A DNA stretch of 64,000 nucleotides from Woeseiaceae bacterium (GTDB lineage Bacteria; Pseudomonadota; Gammaproteobacteria; Steroidobacterales; Woeseiaceae): contig JAJFKR010000006.1 of the NCBI GenBank assembly GCA_021773095.1, positions 218,792 through 282,791 on the forward strand, read 5' to 3'. Positions within the stretch are counted from its first letter, which is position 1. Each line of letters begins with the position of its first letter. The translations under genes were made by a program, and so were the position numbers. Positions 15,150-23,921 of the stretch are shown piece by piece. The notes below the pieces were generated by a model. The model was given only the letters and a program-made list of their open reading frames with translations, did no database searches and had not been told where the DNA came from.

Positions 15150-17411
15150 TTGCCAAGCAAGCCCAAAATTACCATGAAGAAGTCCAAGACCAGGCGAAAA
15201 TCCAAAACCAAAACCAAGAGCAAGGTCAAGGCAAGGCCATACAAGCACCCGATTCCGAGCCGTAATGATCTCCTGGATATGCTGATCGATGTCGGTAAGC
15301 CGCTGAAAGCGGAACCGATCATGCAGGCATACGGGCTCAAGGGGCAGCGAATGCGCTCGCAGCTGGTCGAGCAGCTGCAGGATATGGTGCGAGCCGGCCA
15401 GATTCTCGAGAATCGACGTGGTGAATTCTGTCTTACGGCAAAGCTGGATTTAGTCACCGGCAAGGTCAGTGGTCACCGCGACGGTTTCGGTTTTGTGATC
15501 CGGGATGACGGTGAACCTGACGATATCTTTCTTTCCGCACGCGAGATGCGGTCGCTGTTTGACGGGGACCGCGTGGCGATCCGAATGGTCGGTGACGATC
15601 ATCGCGGTCGTCCTCAGGGTGAACTCGTCGATGTGCTCGAACGCGGAACTCGCGAGATTGCAGGCCAGTTTATCCGCGAACGTGGCATCGGCATTGTTAT
15701 CCCTGACAACGCCAAACTCTCGCACCGAATCCTGATCCCCAAAGGCGAAGCGGCGAATGCCAAACACGGCAATATGGTGGTTGCGGAGATATTGGACTAT
15801 CCAACACACGTCGAGCAGGCGACAGGCCGCATCACAACGATTATCGGTGTCCCGGGTGAGAAAGGTATCGCAACGGATATCGCCATTCATGCGCACGCCA
15901 TTCCGTTTAAATGGCCGGCCGCAGTCAGTAAGGAAGTGGCGGGTTTTGGTACGACGGTCCCCGGCACAGCGCACAGTGGTCGAACTGAACTGCGGAACGT
16001 TGACCTCATTACGATCGACGGTGCGGACGCTCGAGACTTTGACGACGCCGTTTATTGCAAGAAATCTGACAACGGCTGGCGACTACTCGTTGCTATCGCC
16101 GACGTTGCACATTACGTGAGCATCGGTTCGGCGCTGGACAAAGAGGCAATCGTACGGGGTACATCCGTCTATTTTCCGGATCGTGTGGTGCCGATGCTGC
16201 CCGAAGTACTGTCGAACGGTCTGTGTTCACTGAACCCGAAGGTTGATCGACTGTGCATGGTCTGTGACATGCGGGTCAGTCCGGCAGGCAAGGTGACCAA
16301 AGCGACTTTTTTCGAAGCGGTAATGAAATCAAAAGCACGACTGACCTACAGTCAGGTCGGCGATTTCCTGAGCGGTGCGTCAAAGAGCTCCGTTCCAAAA
16401 GAGCTGCAATCATCCGTCAGAGACTTACATGACCTGTACAAAGTGTTCGCCAAGGCTCGCGGACGCCGCGGTGCAATCGAGATCGATCTTCCGCAAACCA
16501 AATTCAAACTGAACAAAGACGGTGAAATCGATCGTATCGAGGTTGTTCCGCGAAACGATGCGCATCGCCTTATCGAAGAGTGCATGATTGCGGCGAACGT
16601 GGAAGCGGCGAAATTCCTGAAGAAACATCGCATTCCCGGTTTGTATCGCGTTCACCCCAAGCCCGACACCGATCGGTTTAACGACTTGCGTCTGTATCTC
16701 CTGTCACTGGGCTTGAAAGTTCCGCACCCGGATCACGTGGAACCTCGACACTTCACCCAGTTGATCGAACAGGTGAAGGATCGGCCGGATAGTGCGGCCA
16801 TCACGATGGCGATGCTTCGCTCTCTAACCCATGCCGAGTATTCACCCGCAAATGTGGGGCACTTCGGACTGGCGCTCGAGTCATACGCCCATTTCACGTC
16901 ACCGATACGCCGATACCCTGATCTGCTGGTACATCGTGCTATCCGGCATATTGTTCGGGGCGGCAAGACCGGGAAATACGATTACGGGCCGAAGGAGATG
17001 GAGCGCCTTGGAGCGATTACCTCGGCACACGAGAAACGGGCTGAAGAGGCGACACGCGATGTCGAAGCGTGGCTAAAATGTCAGTATATGGAGGGGCATC
17101 TTGGCGAAGAATTCGATGGCGTCATAACCGGCGTCACGAATTTTGGACTGTTTGTGCAGATCACGGAGTTGATGACCGATGGGCTCGTCCATGTGACGAG
17201 TCTGGCCAACGATTACTACAAATATGATGCCGGCTCGCAAAGACTGGTGGGTGAGCGCGGCGGACATTCTTATGGGCTGGGCTCGGAAATGCGGATTCGG
17301 GTGCAGCGAGTTGACATGGAAACGCGCAAGATTGACTTCAGGCCGGTCGAAGATGACTCGCGAAAATCGCAGAAGCGCCGCCCGTCCAGCACGAGGCGAC
17401 GCCGGAAATGA
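15150..17411 (+). CDS. rnr: ribonuclease R
   Basis: The protein has 753 residues from a TTG preceded by CGGAG; an ATG 24 bp later is the alternative start. A lysine/arginine-rich N-terminus (MKKSKTRRKSKTKTKSK) is followed by a winged-helix region, cold-shock OB domains, the RNB catalytic domain with the acidic cluster GADARDFDDAVY, and an S1 domain at EEFDGVITGVTNFGLFVQI. A second basic tail closes the protein. RNase R degrades structured RNA 3' to 5' and takes part in rRNA and tmRNA quality control. It overlaps rlmB by 4 bp, the standard gammaproteobacterial pair. Confidence 0.96.
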   Translation: MPSKPKITMKKSKTRRKSKTKTKSKVKARPYKHPIPSRNDLLDMLIDVGKPLKAEPIMQAYGLKGQRMRSQLVEQLQDMVRAGQILENRRGEFCLTAKLDLVTGKVSGHRDGFGFVIRDDGEPDDIFLSAREMRSLFDGDRVAIRMVGDDHRGRPQGELVDVLERGTREIAGQFIRERGIGIVIPDNAKLSHRILIPKGEAANAKHGNMVVAEILDYPTHVEQATGRITTIIGVPGEKGIATDIAIHAHAIPFKWPAAVSKEVAGFGTTVPGTAHSGRTELRNVDLITIDGADARDFDDAVYCKKSDNGWRLLVAIADVAHYVSIGSALDKEAIVRGTSVYFPDRVVPMLPEVLSNGLCSLNPKVDRLCMVCDMRVSPAGKVTKATFFEAVMKSKARLTYSQVGDFLSGASKSSVPKELQSSVRDLHDLYKVFAKARGRRGAIEIDLPQTKFKLNKDGEIDRIEVVPRNDAHRLIEECMIAANVEAAKFLKKHRIPGLYRVHPKPDTDRFNDLRLYLLSLGLKVPHPDHVEPRHFTQLIEQVKDRPDSAAITMAMLRSLTHAEYSPANVGHFGLALESYAHFTSPIRRYPDLLVHRAIRHIVRGGKTGKYDYGPKEMERLGAITSAHEKRAEEATRDVEAWLKCQYMEGHLGEEFDGVITGVTNFGLFVQITELMTDGLVHVTSLANDYYKYDAGSQRLVGERGGHSYGLGSEMRIRVQRVDMETRKIDFRPVEDDSRKSQKRRPSSTRRRRK

Positions 17412-18175
17412 GCAAATCCCACTACATCACCGGCCTTCGCGCCGTTGAACAACTGCTGGCAACCGACGCATCGGAAGTCCGCCGTGTCTATGCGGAGTAT
17501 CAGACCGCAAATCCACGGGTTGAGGCGATCATCAAGTCCGCCCGTGAGGCTGGCATCGATATTCAGGCCGCCAATCGTGCGCGTTTGGCGCAAATGAGCG
17601 GCGAGGTCCGGCATCAGGGCGTTATCGCCGAGGTGCAGCGCAGCACGACACTGGATGAGGGCGGGCTCAGAACGATGGTGGAGAAGCGCCTGGAAGCGGC
17701 TGGCGGCAGGCCATTACTATTGCTGGTGCTTGATGGAGTGCAGGACCCGCATAATCTGGGTGCCTGTATGCGAACGGCCAATGCAGCGGGCGTTGATGCC
17801 ATCGTCGTGCCTCGCCATGCCGCGGCTGGCTTGAGCCCTGCCGTCAGCAAGGTCGCTGCCGGGGCCGCCGAACAGCTGCCATTTGCAACGGTGGGAAACC
17901 TGAATCGGGTGCTGGGCTGGCTTGCGGACTACGGTGTGCGGGCCATTGGGACCAGTGATAAAGCCGATTCCAGCCTGTTTGAAGCAGATCTAAGTGGTTC
18001 TGTGGCCCTGGTTATGGGCCGTGAGCATACCGGGCTTGGTAAGGGCATTTCGAGCCGCTGTGACACGTTGGTGAGTCTGCCCATGGAAGGCGTTGTGTCG
18101 AGTCTCAACGTCTCTGTGGCTACCGGCGTTTGTCTCTATGAAATAGTGCGCCAAAGGGCCTTGCGCCTGCCTTAA
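17408..18175 (+). CDS. rlmB: 23S rRNA (guanosine-2'-O-)-methyltransferase RlmB
   Basis: This 255-residue SpoU/TrmH-type SAM methyltransferase has an N-terminal L30e-like substrate-binding part (HYITGLRAVEQLL) and the knotted catalytic domain. The three SpoU motifs are visible: DGVQDPHNLGACMRTANAAG, ALVMGREHTGLGKG and VSLPMEGVVSSLNVSVATGVCLYE. It methylates G2251 (E. coli numbering) in the peptidyl-transferase P loop. The start overlaps the rnr stop. A short hairpin (CCCGC/GCGGG, 18196-18213) without a T run follows and may weakly terminate. Confidence 0.95.
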   Translation: MSKSHYITGLRAVEQLLATDASEVRRVYAEYQTANPRVEAIIKSAREAGIDIQAANRARLAQMSGEVRHQGVIAEVQRSTTLDEGGLRTMVEKRLEAAGGRPLLLLVLDGVQDPHNLGACMRTANAAGVDAIVVPRHAAAGLSPAVSKVAAGAAEQLPFATVGNLNRVLGWLADYGVRAIGTSDKADSSLFEADLSGSVALVMGREHTGLGKGISSRCDTLVSLPMEGVVSSLNVSVATGVCLYEIVRQRALRLP

Positions 18176-18249
18176 GCGTTAGGTAGGATGCGCCTCCCGC
18201 TCATAAGGGCGGGTATTAACCTCTTGCTATACCGGATTTGCCGGGTAGC

Positions 18250-18255
18250 TATAAT
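18250..18255 (+). promoter_or_regulatory. -10 element of the probable rpsF promoter
   Basis: A perfect TATAAT lies 64 bp before rpsF. The best -35 candidate, TTGCTA at 18224-18229, is 20 bp away, longer than usual, so the -35 is uncertain. The position between the rlmB stop and the ribosomal-protein operon supports a start site here. Confidence 0.5.
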
Positions 18256-18318
18256 CCGTGAGGGTAGCTTGTCGTTGTGACAGGGTAGCCGTCGCGGTTT
18301 TATCCAAAAGGGAAGACA

Positions 18319-19056
18319 ATGAGACACTACGAAATCGTGTTTCTGGTTCATCCGGACCAGAGCGAACAGGTTCCTGCCATGGTAGAAAAATACCAGGGCC
18401 TGGTGACCGAATCAGGTGGCAGCGTTCACCGCAGCGAAGATTGGGGCCGTCGCCAGTTGGCACACCCGATCAACAAGATCCACAAAGCACATTACGCTCT
18501 TCTAAATGTCGAGTGCGACTTTGCTGTGATCGAAGAAATCAAGAGCGCATTCAAATTCAATGACGCGGTTCTCCGTAATCTCGTTATCTCTCGTGATGAA
18601 GCTGTTACCGAAGCATCGCCCATGGCAGTAGCCGTGGCGGAAGAGAAGGCTAAAGAGAAGGAAGCGCAGCAGCGCCGTGAAGCGAAGGCGGTTGCCGAAG
18701 CTGCCATGCGCACCGAGGCTGCCGACGAAGAGAAGGCCAAAGAAGCGACCGCAGACGAGTCGGATGCGAAAGAGACTGCAGTAGAGACGGCGTCTGAAGA
18801 GCAAGCGGCCGAAGAAAGTGCTGCCGACGCTACAGCTGAGCAGCCAGCTACGGATGAGACTGTTGAGACTGCAGAAGAAGCGACTCCCGAGCAAGCTGAG
18901 GAAGCACCGGCTGAGCCAGAGGCTGCTCCCGAGCAAGCTGAGGAAACACCGGCTGAGCCAGAGGCTGCAGCAGAAGTGCAGAGCGATGACAATAGTGGCG
19001 AAGAGGCAGCTCCGGAAGCTGAAGCGGATGCCGATGCTGAAGTTAAGAGTGCCTGA
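18319..19056 (+). CDS. rpsF: 30S ribosomal protein S6 with a long acidic C-terminal extension
   Basis: Residues 1-about 100 are a normal S6 ([45 protein letters not shown]). The protein continues to 245 residues, nearly twice the usual length of about 130. The extra 140 residues are almost all Ala, Glu, Asp, Thr and Lys and include two copies of a 14-residue unit ([14 protein letters not shown] type). It is strongly acidic and probably disordered. S6 binds S18 in the 30S platform. The start follows AAGGGAAGAC. The operon continues with rpsR. Confidence 0.95.
   Translation: MRHYEIVFLVHPDQSEQVPAMVEKYQGLVTESGGSVHRSEDWGRRQLAHPINKIHKAHYALLNVECDFAVIEEIKSAFKFNDAVLRNLVISRDEAVTEASPMAVAVAEEKAKEKEAQQRREAKAVAEAAMRTEAADEEKAKEATADESDAKETAVETASEEQAAEESAADATAEQPATDETVETAEEATPEQAEEAPAEPEAAPEQAEETPAEPEAAAEVQSDDNSGEEAAPEAEADADAEVKSA
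18884..18967 (+). repeat. 42-bp direct repeat in the rpsF extension
   Basis: Two adjacent copies (18884-18925 and 18926-18967) encode the same 14-residue acidic unit and differ at about one base in the compared part (GAAGCA versus GAAACA). Such near-identity suggests recent expansion by slippage or unequal recombination. Confidence 0.85.
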
Positions 19057-19067
19057 GGAGAATTGCT

Positions 19068-19292
19068 ATGAGTCGTTATTCACGTAGACGGAAATACTGT
19101 CGTTTCACCGCCGAAGGCATCACCGAGATCGACTACAAGGATCTTAACCTGCTGAAGGCTTATGTGACCGAGACAGGCAAGATTGTCCCTAGTCGCATTA
19201 CAGGCACAAAGTCTCACTACCAGCGCCAGTTGGCATCGGCAGTGAAGCGGGCGCGTTTTCTCGCACTGCTGCCGTATACCGACCGCCACTAG
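19068..19292 (+). CDS. rpsR: 30S ribosomal protein S18
   Basis: This 74-residue basic protein is of standard length. Family blocks [31 protein letters not shown] and [30 protein letters not shown] are all present. S18 pairs with S6 on the 30S platform. It starts 11 bp after rpsF with site GAGGAG. The priB gene found between rpsF and rpsR in enterobacteria is absent here. Confidence 0.98.
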   Translation: MSRYSRRRKYCRFTAEGITEIDYKDLNLLKAYVTETGKIVPSRITGTKSHYQRQLASAVKRARFLALLPYTDRH

Positions 19293-19312
19293 GCGCAGTC
19301 GGAGCAATTGGC

Positions 19313-20185
19313 GTGCAGGCGATGGCCAAATGGCTGCTCGCAAGGCCACGTAACGCGGTATTGGGGCTGACAGTAACGCTGTTACTACCGGCACCACAGT
19401 TGACGAGCGGTGCCATCATGGTGCTTCTGGTACTGTCGCAAGGGGTACGGAGCGCGGTGATCGGGGCGAGTATTGCCGCGGCAATATTGGCACTGGTGGC
19501 TCTGTTTCTCGGTGACCCGCTGGTGTCGGTCGTAGTTTTGACGATGGGGACCTGGGTTCCCGTCACGTTGCTGGCGATTATGCTGACAACAACCCGGTCG
19601 CTGACGCTGGTCCTGCAGGTGTCAGTCATTTTCGTGGTCGTCACGATGCTGGTTTTCTATAGCGTCGTTGCCGATCCGGCAGCTTTTTGGCAACCGCTGC
19701 TGGCCGATATGATAGCGACTGCAGAGCGTACCGGCTTGCCGCTGGACCCGCAGATGCTCACTGCAGATGTGGCGGCGGTATCGGCAGCGCTGGGATTTTG
19801 GATGGTATACGTCAGTGGTTTTTTGTTGGGCCACATGGCGTACAGGAAGTTGCCTGGAGAGACGCAGGAATTTGGTCTTCTTCGGGACTTGAATTTTGGC
19901 CGGGTTATGGCGTTGACCATGGCGCTGACCTCGGTGTTGGTAATGGTGATCGATGTAAGCTGGCTGCAAAATATCGCATTCGTAATGTTTGTGATGTTTG
20001 CGCTGCAAGGATTGGCCATTGGCCACTGGCTGGTTGCGAATGAGGTTGCGCCATTTGCTGTCTTGCTTGCAGTGTACGTAATGTTGTTCCTGCCGCTATT
20101 ACAGGAAATTGTGATTGTCGTGTTGGCGGTGGGTGGATACACGGACGCCTGGTTTGGATTCCGGCGTCGATTTAAAAAAGCTTAA
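19313..20185 (+). CDS. DUF2232-type integral membrane protein
   Basis: The protein has 290 residues from a GTG nine bases after GGAG; an ATG 9 bp later is possible. About seven or eight hydrophobic segments fill the sequence, with conserved-looking stretches such as LPAPQLTSGAIMVLLVLSQG and FGLLRDLNFGRVMAL. It resembles the YybS/DUF2232 family that sits between rpsR and rplI in many proteobacteria. Function is unknown; its place in a ribosomal operon is conserved but unexplained. Confidence 0.75.
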   Translation: MQAMAKWLLARPRNAVLGLTVTLLLPAPQLTSGAIMVLLVLSQGVRSAVIGASIAAAILALVALFLGDPLVSVVVLTMGTWVPVTLLAIMLTTTRSLTLVLQVSVIFVVVTMLVFYSVVADPAAFWQPLLADMIATAERTGLPLDPQMLTADVAAVSAALGFWMVYVSGFLLGHMAYRKLPGETQEFGLLRDLNFGRVMALTMALTSVLVMVIDVSWLQNIAFVMFVMFALQGLAIGHWLVANEVAPFAVLLAVYVMLFLPLLQEIVIVVLAVGGYTDAWFGFRRRFKKA

Positions 20186-20197
20186 AGGTTCAAAGAC

Positions 20198-20647
20198 ATG
20201 AACGTTATTTTGTTGGAAAGCGTTGAAAATCTGGGTGGCATCGGCGACCTCGTTAAGGTTAAGCCGGGCTACGGTCGTAACTTCCTGCTACCACAGGGCA
20301 AGGCGGCGTTGGCCACTTCTGAGAATATGAAGAAAATCGAAGCGCGTCGCGCGGAGCTTGAGAAAGCCGCGGCTGAAGGGCTCGCCAAAGCGCAGGCTCG
20401 AGCTGCAAGCATCAACGGTGTTGAGCTTGTTATCCCGGCGAACGCTGGCAGCGAAGACAAGCTATTCGGATCCGTTGGCCCAATCGATATTGCAGAAGCA
20501 TTTGCAGCCATACAGGTCGAGGTTGAACGTAGCGAGATTCGTATGCCGGACGGCCCGATCCACGAGTTGGGCGAGTTCCAGATCGGTGTGCACCTGCACG
20601 GTGAGGTTAACGCAGAAGTTACCGTCCGTATTGTTGCGGCGGAGTAA
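20198..20647 (+). CDS. rplI: 50S ribosomal protein L9
   Basis: This 149-residue protein is of standard length. The N-terminal domain MNVILLESVENLGGIGDLVKVKPGYGRNFLLP is diagnostic; a long helix (ENMKKIEARRAELEKAAAEGLAKAQ) joins it to the C-terminal domain. L9 binds domain V of 23S rRNA and limits frameshifting. It starts 12 bp after the DUF2232 gene. A hairpin without a T run (GCTGAT-GAA-ATCAGC, 20658-20672) follows. Confidence 0.98.
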   Translation: MNVILLESVENLGGIGDLVKVKPGYGRNFLLPQGKAALATSENMKKIEARRAELEKAAAEGLAKAQARAASINGVELVIPANAGSEDKLFGSVGPIDIAEAFAAIQVEVERSEIRMPDGPIHELGEFQIGVHLHGEVNAEVTVRIVAAE

Positions 20648-20723
20648 TTCCAGACCGGCTGATGAAATCAGCGGGCTGTGTTACCGTTAAGCCAGAGCAA
20701 ATACTGGCAGAGGAAATCCGGGG

Positions 20724-22124
20724 ATGGTCCGAGCTTTGGACGATGGAATGGTCGATGGAGGCGCTGAGCAGCGCCTCAAGGTGCCGCCGAATTCCATAGA
20801 AGCGGAACAATCCCTGATCGGCGGCCTGATGCTTGACGCGTTGGCCTGGGACAAAGTCGCGGACGTCATAACCGCCGAGGACTTCTACCGTAAAGATCAT
20901 CGTCTGATTTATACGGCGATCGCCGATCTGATAGATAGTGGCAGCCCGTGCGACGTTGTCACGGTCTCAGAGCACCTCGATTCTCGTGGTGAGCTCGACG
21001 ACGGAGGCGGCCTCGAATATCTGGCAACACTCGCCAATGAAACGGCGGGTGCAGCAAACGCCAGAGCCTACGCCAAAATTCTAAGAGAGCGCGCCACATT
21101 GCGTGCATTGATCAGCGCCGGTAATGAAATCGCCGGCAGCGCGTTTACGAATGACGGACGGACTGCGGCCGAAGTCCTTGAAGACGCGGAGAAAATGGTT
21201 TTCGAGATCGCCGACAAGGGTACTCGTGGCAATAAAGGTTTCAAGTCGCTAAAGGACATTCTGCCGGAAGCCGTCGATCGCATTGACACGCTGCATCAAT
21301 CCGACGGTGATATTACCGGCATCTCGACCGGCTATAACGAGTTCGACAAATTGACCGCCGGCTTGCAACCTGGCGATCTGGTGATTGTGGCAGGTCGTCC
21401 GTCGATGGGTAAGACAACGCTGGCCGTTAACATGGCGGAAAACGCTGCGATAGGGTCGAAGGTGCCGACCGCAATTTTCTCAATGGAAATGCCGGCACAA
21501 CAATTGGCGTTTCGGATGATTTCATCGTTGGGTCGTGTGGATCAAACACACCTTCGCACCGGTAACTTCCCGGATGAAGATTGGTCGAGAATTAACACCG
21601 CCGTGCAGCTCATGTCGGAGGCCCCTATCTATATCGATGACACGCCGAGTCTTTCACCGGGCGAGATTCGGGCGCGAGCACGGCGCTTGCAACGCGAGCA
21701 CGGGCTCGGCCTCATCGTCGTTGATTACCTGCAGCTGATGCAGGTGCCAGGCAACAAGGAAAACCGTGCCACCGAGATTTCCGAGGTTTCTCGAGGCTTA
21801 AAGGCGCTGGCCAAAGAGCTTTCCTGTCCGGTCATCGCTTTGTCGCAACTCAATCGTAGTGTTGAGCAACGTACCGACAAACGTCCGGTGATGTCTGATT
21901 TGCGTGAGTCAGGTGCCATAGAGCAGGACGCCGATCTGATTCTTTTCATCTATCGCGAAGAAGTCTATAACCAGGACACACCGCGAAAAGGCATCGCGGA
22001 TATCGCGATTGCCAAGCAACGTAACGGACCTATTGGTGATTTCCCGCTGACTTTCGTCGGCCGATATACCAAGTTCGAAAACTGGGTGCCGGATAACTAC
22101 GGCGACGATTACCCATTACCGTAG
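20724..22124 (+). CDS. dnaB: replicative DNA helicase DnaB
   Basis: This 466-residue protein has the N-terminal primase-interacting domain (PPNSIEAEQSLIGGLMLD) and the RecA-like helicase domain. Walker A is GRPSMGKTTLAVNMAEN, Walker B lies in LGLIVVDYLQLMQ, and RESGAIEQDADLILFIYREE is the H4/arginine-finger region. The hexamer unwinds DNA at the replication fork. Its TAG stop lies inside a REP-like palindrome that also ends the convergent FHA gene. The gene commonly follows rplI in gammaproteobacteria. Confidence 0.97.
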   Translation: MVRALDDGMVDGGAEQRLKVPPNSIEAEQSLIGGLMLDALAWDKVADVITAEDFYRKDHRLIYTAIADLIDSGSPCDVVTVSEHLDSRGELDDGGGLEYLATLANETAGAANARAYAKILRERATLRALISAGNEIAGSAFTNDGRTAAEVLEDAEKMVFEIADKGTRGNKGFKSLKDILPEAVDRIDTLHQSDGDITGISTGYNEFDKLTAGLQPGDLVIVAGRPSMGKTTLAVNMAENAAIGSKVPTAIFSMEMPAQQLAFRMISSLGRVDQTHLRTGNFPDEDWSRINTAVQLMSEAPIYIDDTPSLSPGEIRARARRLQREHGLGLIVVDYLQLMQVPGNKENRATEISEVSRGLKALAKELSCPVIALSQLNRSVEQRTDKRPVMSDLRESGAIEQDADLILFIYREEVYNQDTPRKGIADIAIAKQRNGPIGDFPLTFVGRYTKFENWVPDNYGDDYPLP

Positions 22125-22182
22125 GAGCGCGCCCTGCGCGTGCGATGATCGTTACGTGGTCGCGCGCAGGGCGCGCTCCTAC
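22121..22182. repeat. REP-like inverted pair (BIME) between dnaB and the FHA gene
   Basis: GTAGGAGCGCGCCCTGCGCG (22121-22140) is mirrored, after a 20-bp centre, by CGCGCGCAGGGCGCGCTCCTAC ending at 22182. Each half starts with GTAG, the head tetranucleotide typical of REP elements mobilised by RAYT transposases. The left GTAG provides the dnaB stop and the right one, on the minus strand, provides the FHA gene stop. It may also act as a bidirectional terminator or mRNA end-stabiliser. No RAYT gene is in the window. Confidence 0.85.
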
Positions 22183-23024
22183 GACGAGGCGAAGAATCCC
22201 ATTTTGACGCCCGCCAGTTGCAGCACATCATTGTCCTGCAGTTTGCGTGCCTGGGCACCAATGGCTTGTCCATTGACGAGCGGATAGTCGCCTTCCTTGC
22301 CCGACTCAACGTGCACGATGTAGTAGCCCTCTGCACGCCGCGTGATTGCGGCGACTTGCACGCCCGGTCGGCCCAGGGTTGTCAGCGCCTTGGTTAGCTC
22401 CAGTTCGCGGCCTGCAAAACCGCCGCTTAGAACCTGTAACTTCGCGAGCGGCAGGGCATTCGGCGCACTGGCAGGATCGATACCGTGTGCCGTATCAGAG
22501 TGCGAAACCTTCTCGCCCATTGACGGCGCCTTGGGTGCTTCATCAAGAGCCGCTGCTTCGGCCGGGTCAAGCTTAACGGCCGCAGCCGCGTCTGCCTGAT
22601 ACGCCGGTTGTTCGTCTTGTTCTGTAGCGGCCGCTTTTTCCGCGGCAGCTTCGGCTTTCGCCAGCTGATCAGCATTCTGTTGGCCAGCAGGAATAACCAT
22701 CGTTTTCTCGAACTCGTCCTGTTCGGGTTCGTTCACCTGCTGGTCGGAGAATCGCAGCTGGTGATGGCCAATCGTAATGACGTCGCCGTGCTGCAACGCG
22801 TGTTTCTTGATCAGCTTGCCATTGACGTAAGTGCCATTGGTGCTGTTCAAGTCCTCTAGAAAGGAATCGTTCAGAATATTGATGATCAGTGAATGATGTC
22901 CACTGACGGCCGGGTTATCGATGCGGACATCGTTATCCGGAAGGCGACCAATGGTGTAGCGTTCCTTGGTCATGTTGTATTCAGCCAGAACCTGATTGTC
23001 CAGACTAAGAATTAACCTTGCCAT
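22179..23024 (-). CDS. FHA-domain protein with two FHA-like regions
   Basis: Residues about 20-90 of this 281-residue protein are a clear FHA domain: YTIGRLPDNDVRIDNPAVSGHHSLI and the LNSTNGTYVNG motif. A low-complexity Ala/Glu/Asp linker (about 105-185) follows. A second, more degenerate FHA-like fold (about 195-281) has TTLGRPGVQVAAITRR and DYPLVNGQAIG. FHA domains bind phosphothreonine peptides. It is the last gene of a kinase-phosphatase-FHA unit and is a likely reader of that kinase's products. Cytoplasmic. Confidence 0.9.
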   Translation of the reverse strand: MARLILSLDNQVLAEYNMTKERYTIGRLPDNDVRIDNPAVSGHHSLIINILNDSFLEDLNSTNGTYVNGKLIKKHALQHGDVITIGHHQLRFSDQQVNEPEQDEFEKTMVIPAGQQNADQLAKAEAAAEKAAATEQDEQPAYQADAAAAVKLDPAEAAALDEAPKAPSMGEKVSHSDTAHGIDPASAPNALPLAKLQVLSGGFAGRELELTKALTTLGRPGVQVAAITRRAEGYYIVHVESGKEGDYPLVNGQAIGAQARKLQDNDVLQLAGVKMGFFASS

Positions 23025-23064
23025 GATTTCTCGCTCTGTATATCTTGCATTCCCAGTTCACAGC

Positions 23065-23892
23065 CTAGGAACGAAATAAGCCGGCAATCTTTGCAAGCAG
23101 GCCCTTTTTTGCCGGGAAGGCTTCCTTAACCTGTGCAAGCATTACCGACACATTGTCACGCCCGCCGTGGTCGTTCGCCATGTCCACCAGCTGTTGACCA
23201 ACGACGTCAAGACTAGCATTAAAAGTACTGATAGTTAAGTGAATATCGTCATCCTCGACCATGTCGCACAGACCGTCAGAACACAACAAATAGATGTCTT
23301 CCGGCAGTACCTCGTACTCGTGAACCTCGACCTCAACGGCCGGTTCGACACCTAGGGCGCGGGTCACGTAATTACGATTGGTCGAGCGTTGTGCTTCTTC
23401 TGCTGAATAGAAACCACGATCCACCAGTTCCTGCAAGAGGGAGTGGTCGAGCGTCACCTGGTCGAGTTGGTCGCCACGTAGACGGTAAGCTCGCGAATCG
23501 CCGACATGGGCGATTGAAATCTTGTTGTCGTAGAACATACAGGCAACGATGGTCGTGCCCATTCCCTCGCAGCTGGTCTGGCTTTGTGCCGTCTGATAGA
23601 TGATCTTGTTGGCGCGATAGATGGCGTCTCGCAATACGATCGACTGCCGCATCATACCGCTGTGTGGATCGATGTCATGACGCTCTTCGCGGGTGGCGCC
23701 CTCAGCAGCAAGGTCGGTAACGATCTGCACGGCAATGCCACTTGCGACCTCGCCTGCGTTGTAGCCTCCCATGCCGTCCGCCAGAACCATCAGTCCGATG
23801 TCACCGGTCGTGCCGATAGCGTCCTCGTTGTGCTCACGAACTCGTCCCGTGTCGGTGAGCTCGGCAAAATCAATTTTTCCGCGGACTGTCAT
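23065..23892 (-). CDS. PP2C-family Ser/Thr protein phosphatase
   Basis: The protein has 275 residues. PP2C metal-binding motifs are present: GRVREHNEDA, VLADGMGGYNAGEVAS, SIAHVGDSRAYRLRGDQLDQVTLDHSLLQ, LLCSDGLCDMVEDDD and GGRDNVSVMLA. It would dephosphorylate Ser/Thr targets with Mn or Mg and probably opposes the kinase encoded just upstream. It lies between the kinase (29 bp) and the FHA gene (40 bp) on the same strand, consistent with one operon. Confidence 0.95.
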   Translation of the reverse strand: MTVRGKIDFAELTDTGRVREHNEDAIGTTGDIGLMVLADGMGGYNAGEVASGIAVQIVTDLAAEGATREERHDIDPHSGMMRQSIVLRDAIYRANKIIYQTAQSQTSCEGMGTTIVACMFYDNKISIAHVGDSRAYRLRGDQLDQVTLDHSLLQELVDRGFYSAEEAQRSTNRNYVTRALGVEPAVEVEVHEYEVLPEDIYLLCSDGLCDMVEDDDIHLTISTFNASLDVVGQQLVDMANDHGGRDNVSVMLAQVKEAFPAKKGLLAKIAGLFRS

Positions 23893-23921
23893 GGTGTTAT
23901 TAATTCTCGCTCAAAAAGTCG

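Noticed and set aside
18492..18992. Long Ser/Ala-rich minus-strand ORF opposite the rpsF extension
   Set aside because: Mirror of a low-complexity coding region; no ribosome-binding site or domain.
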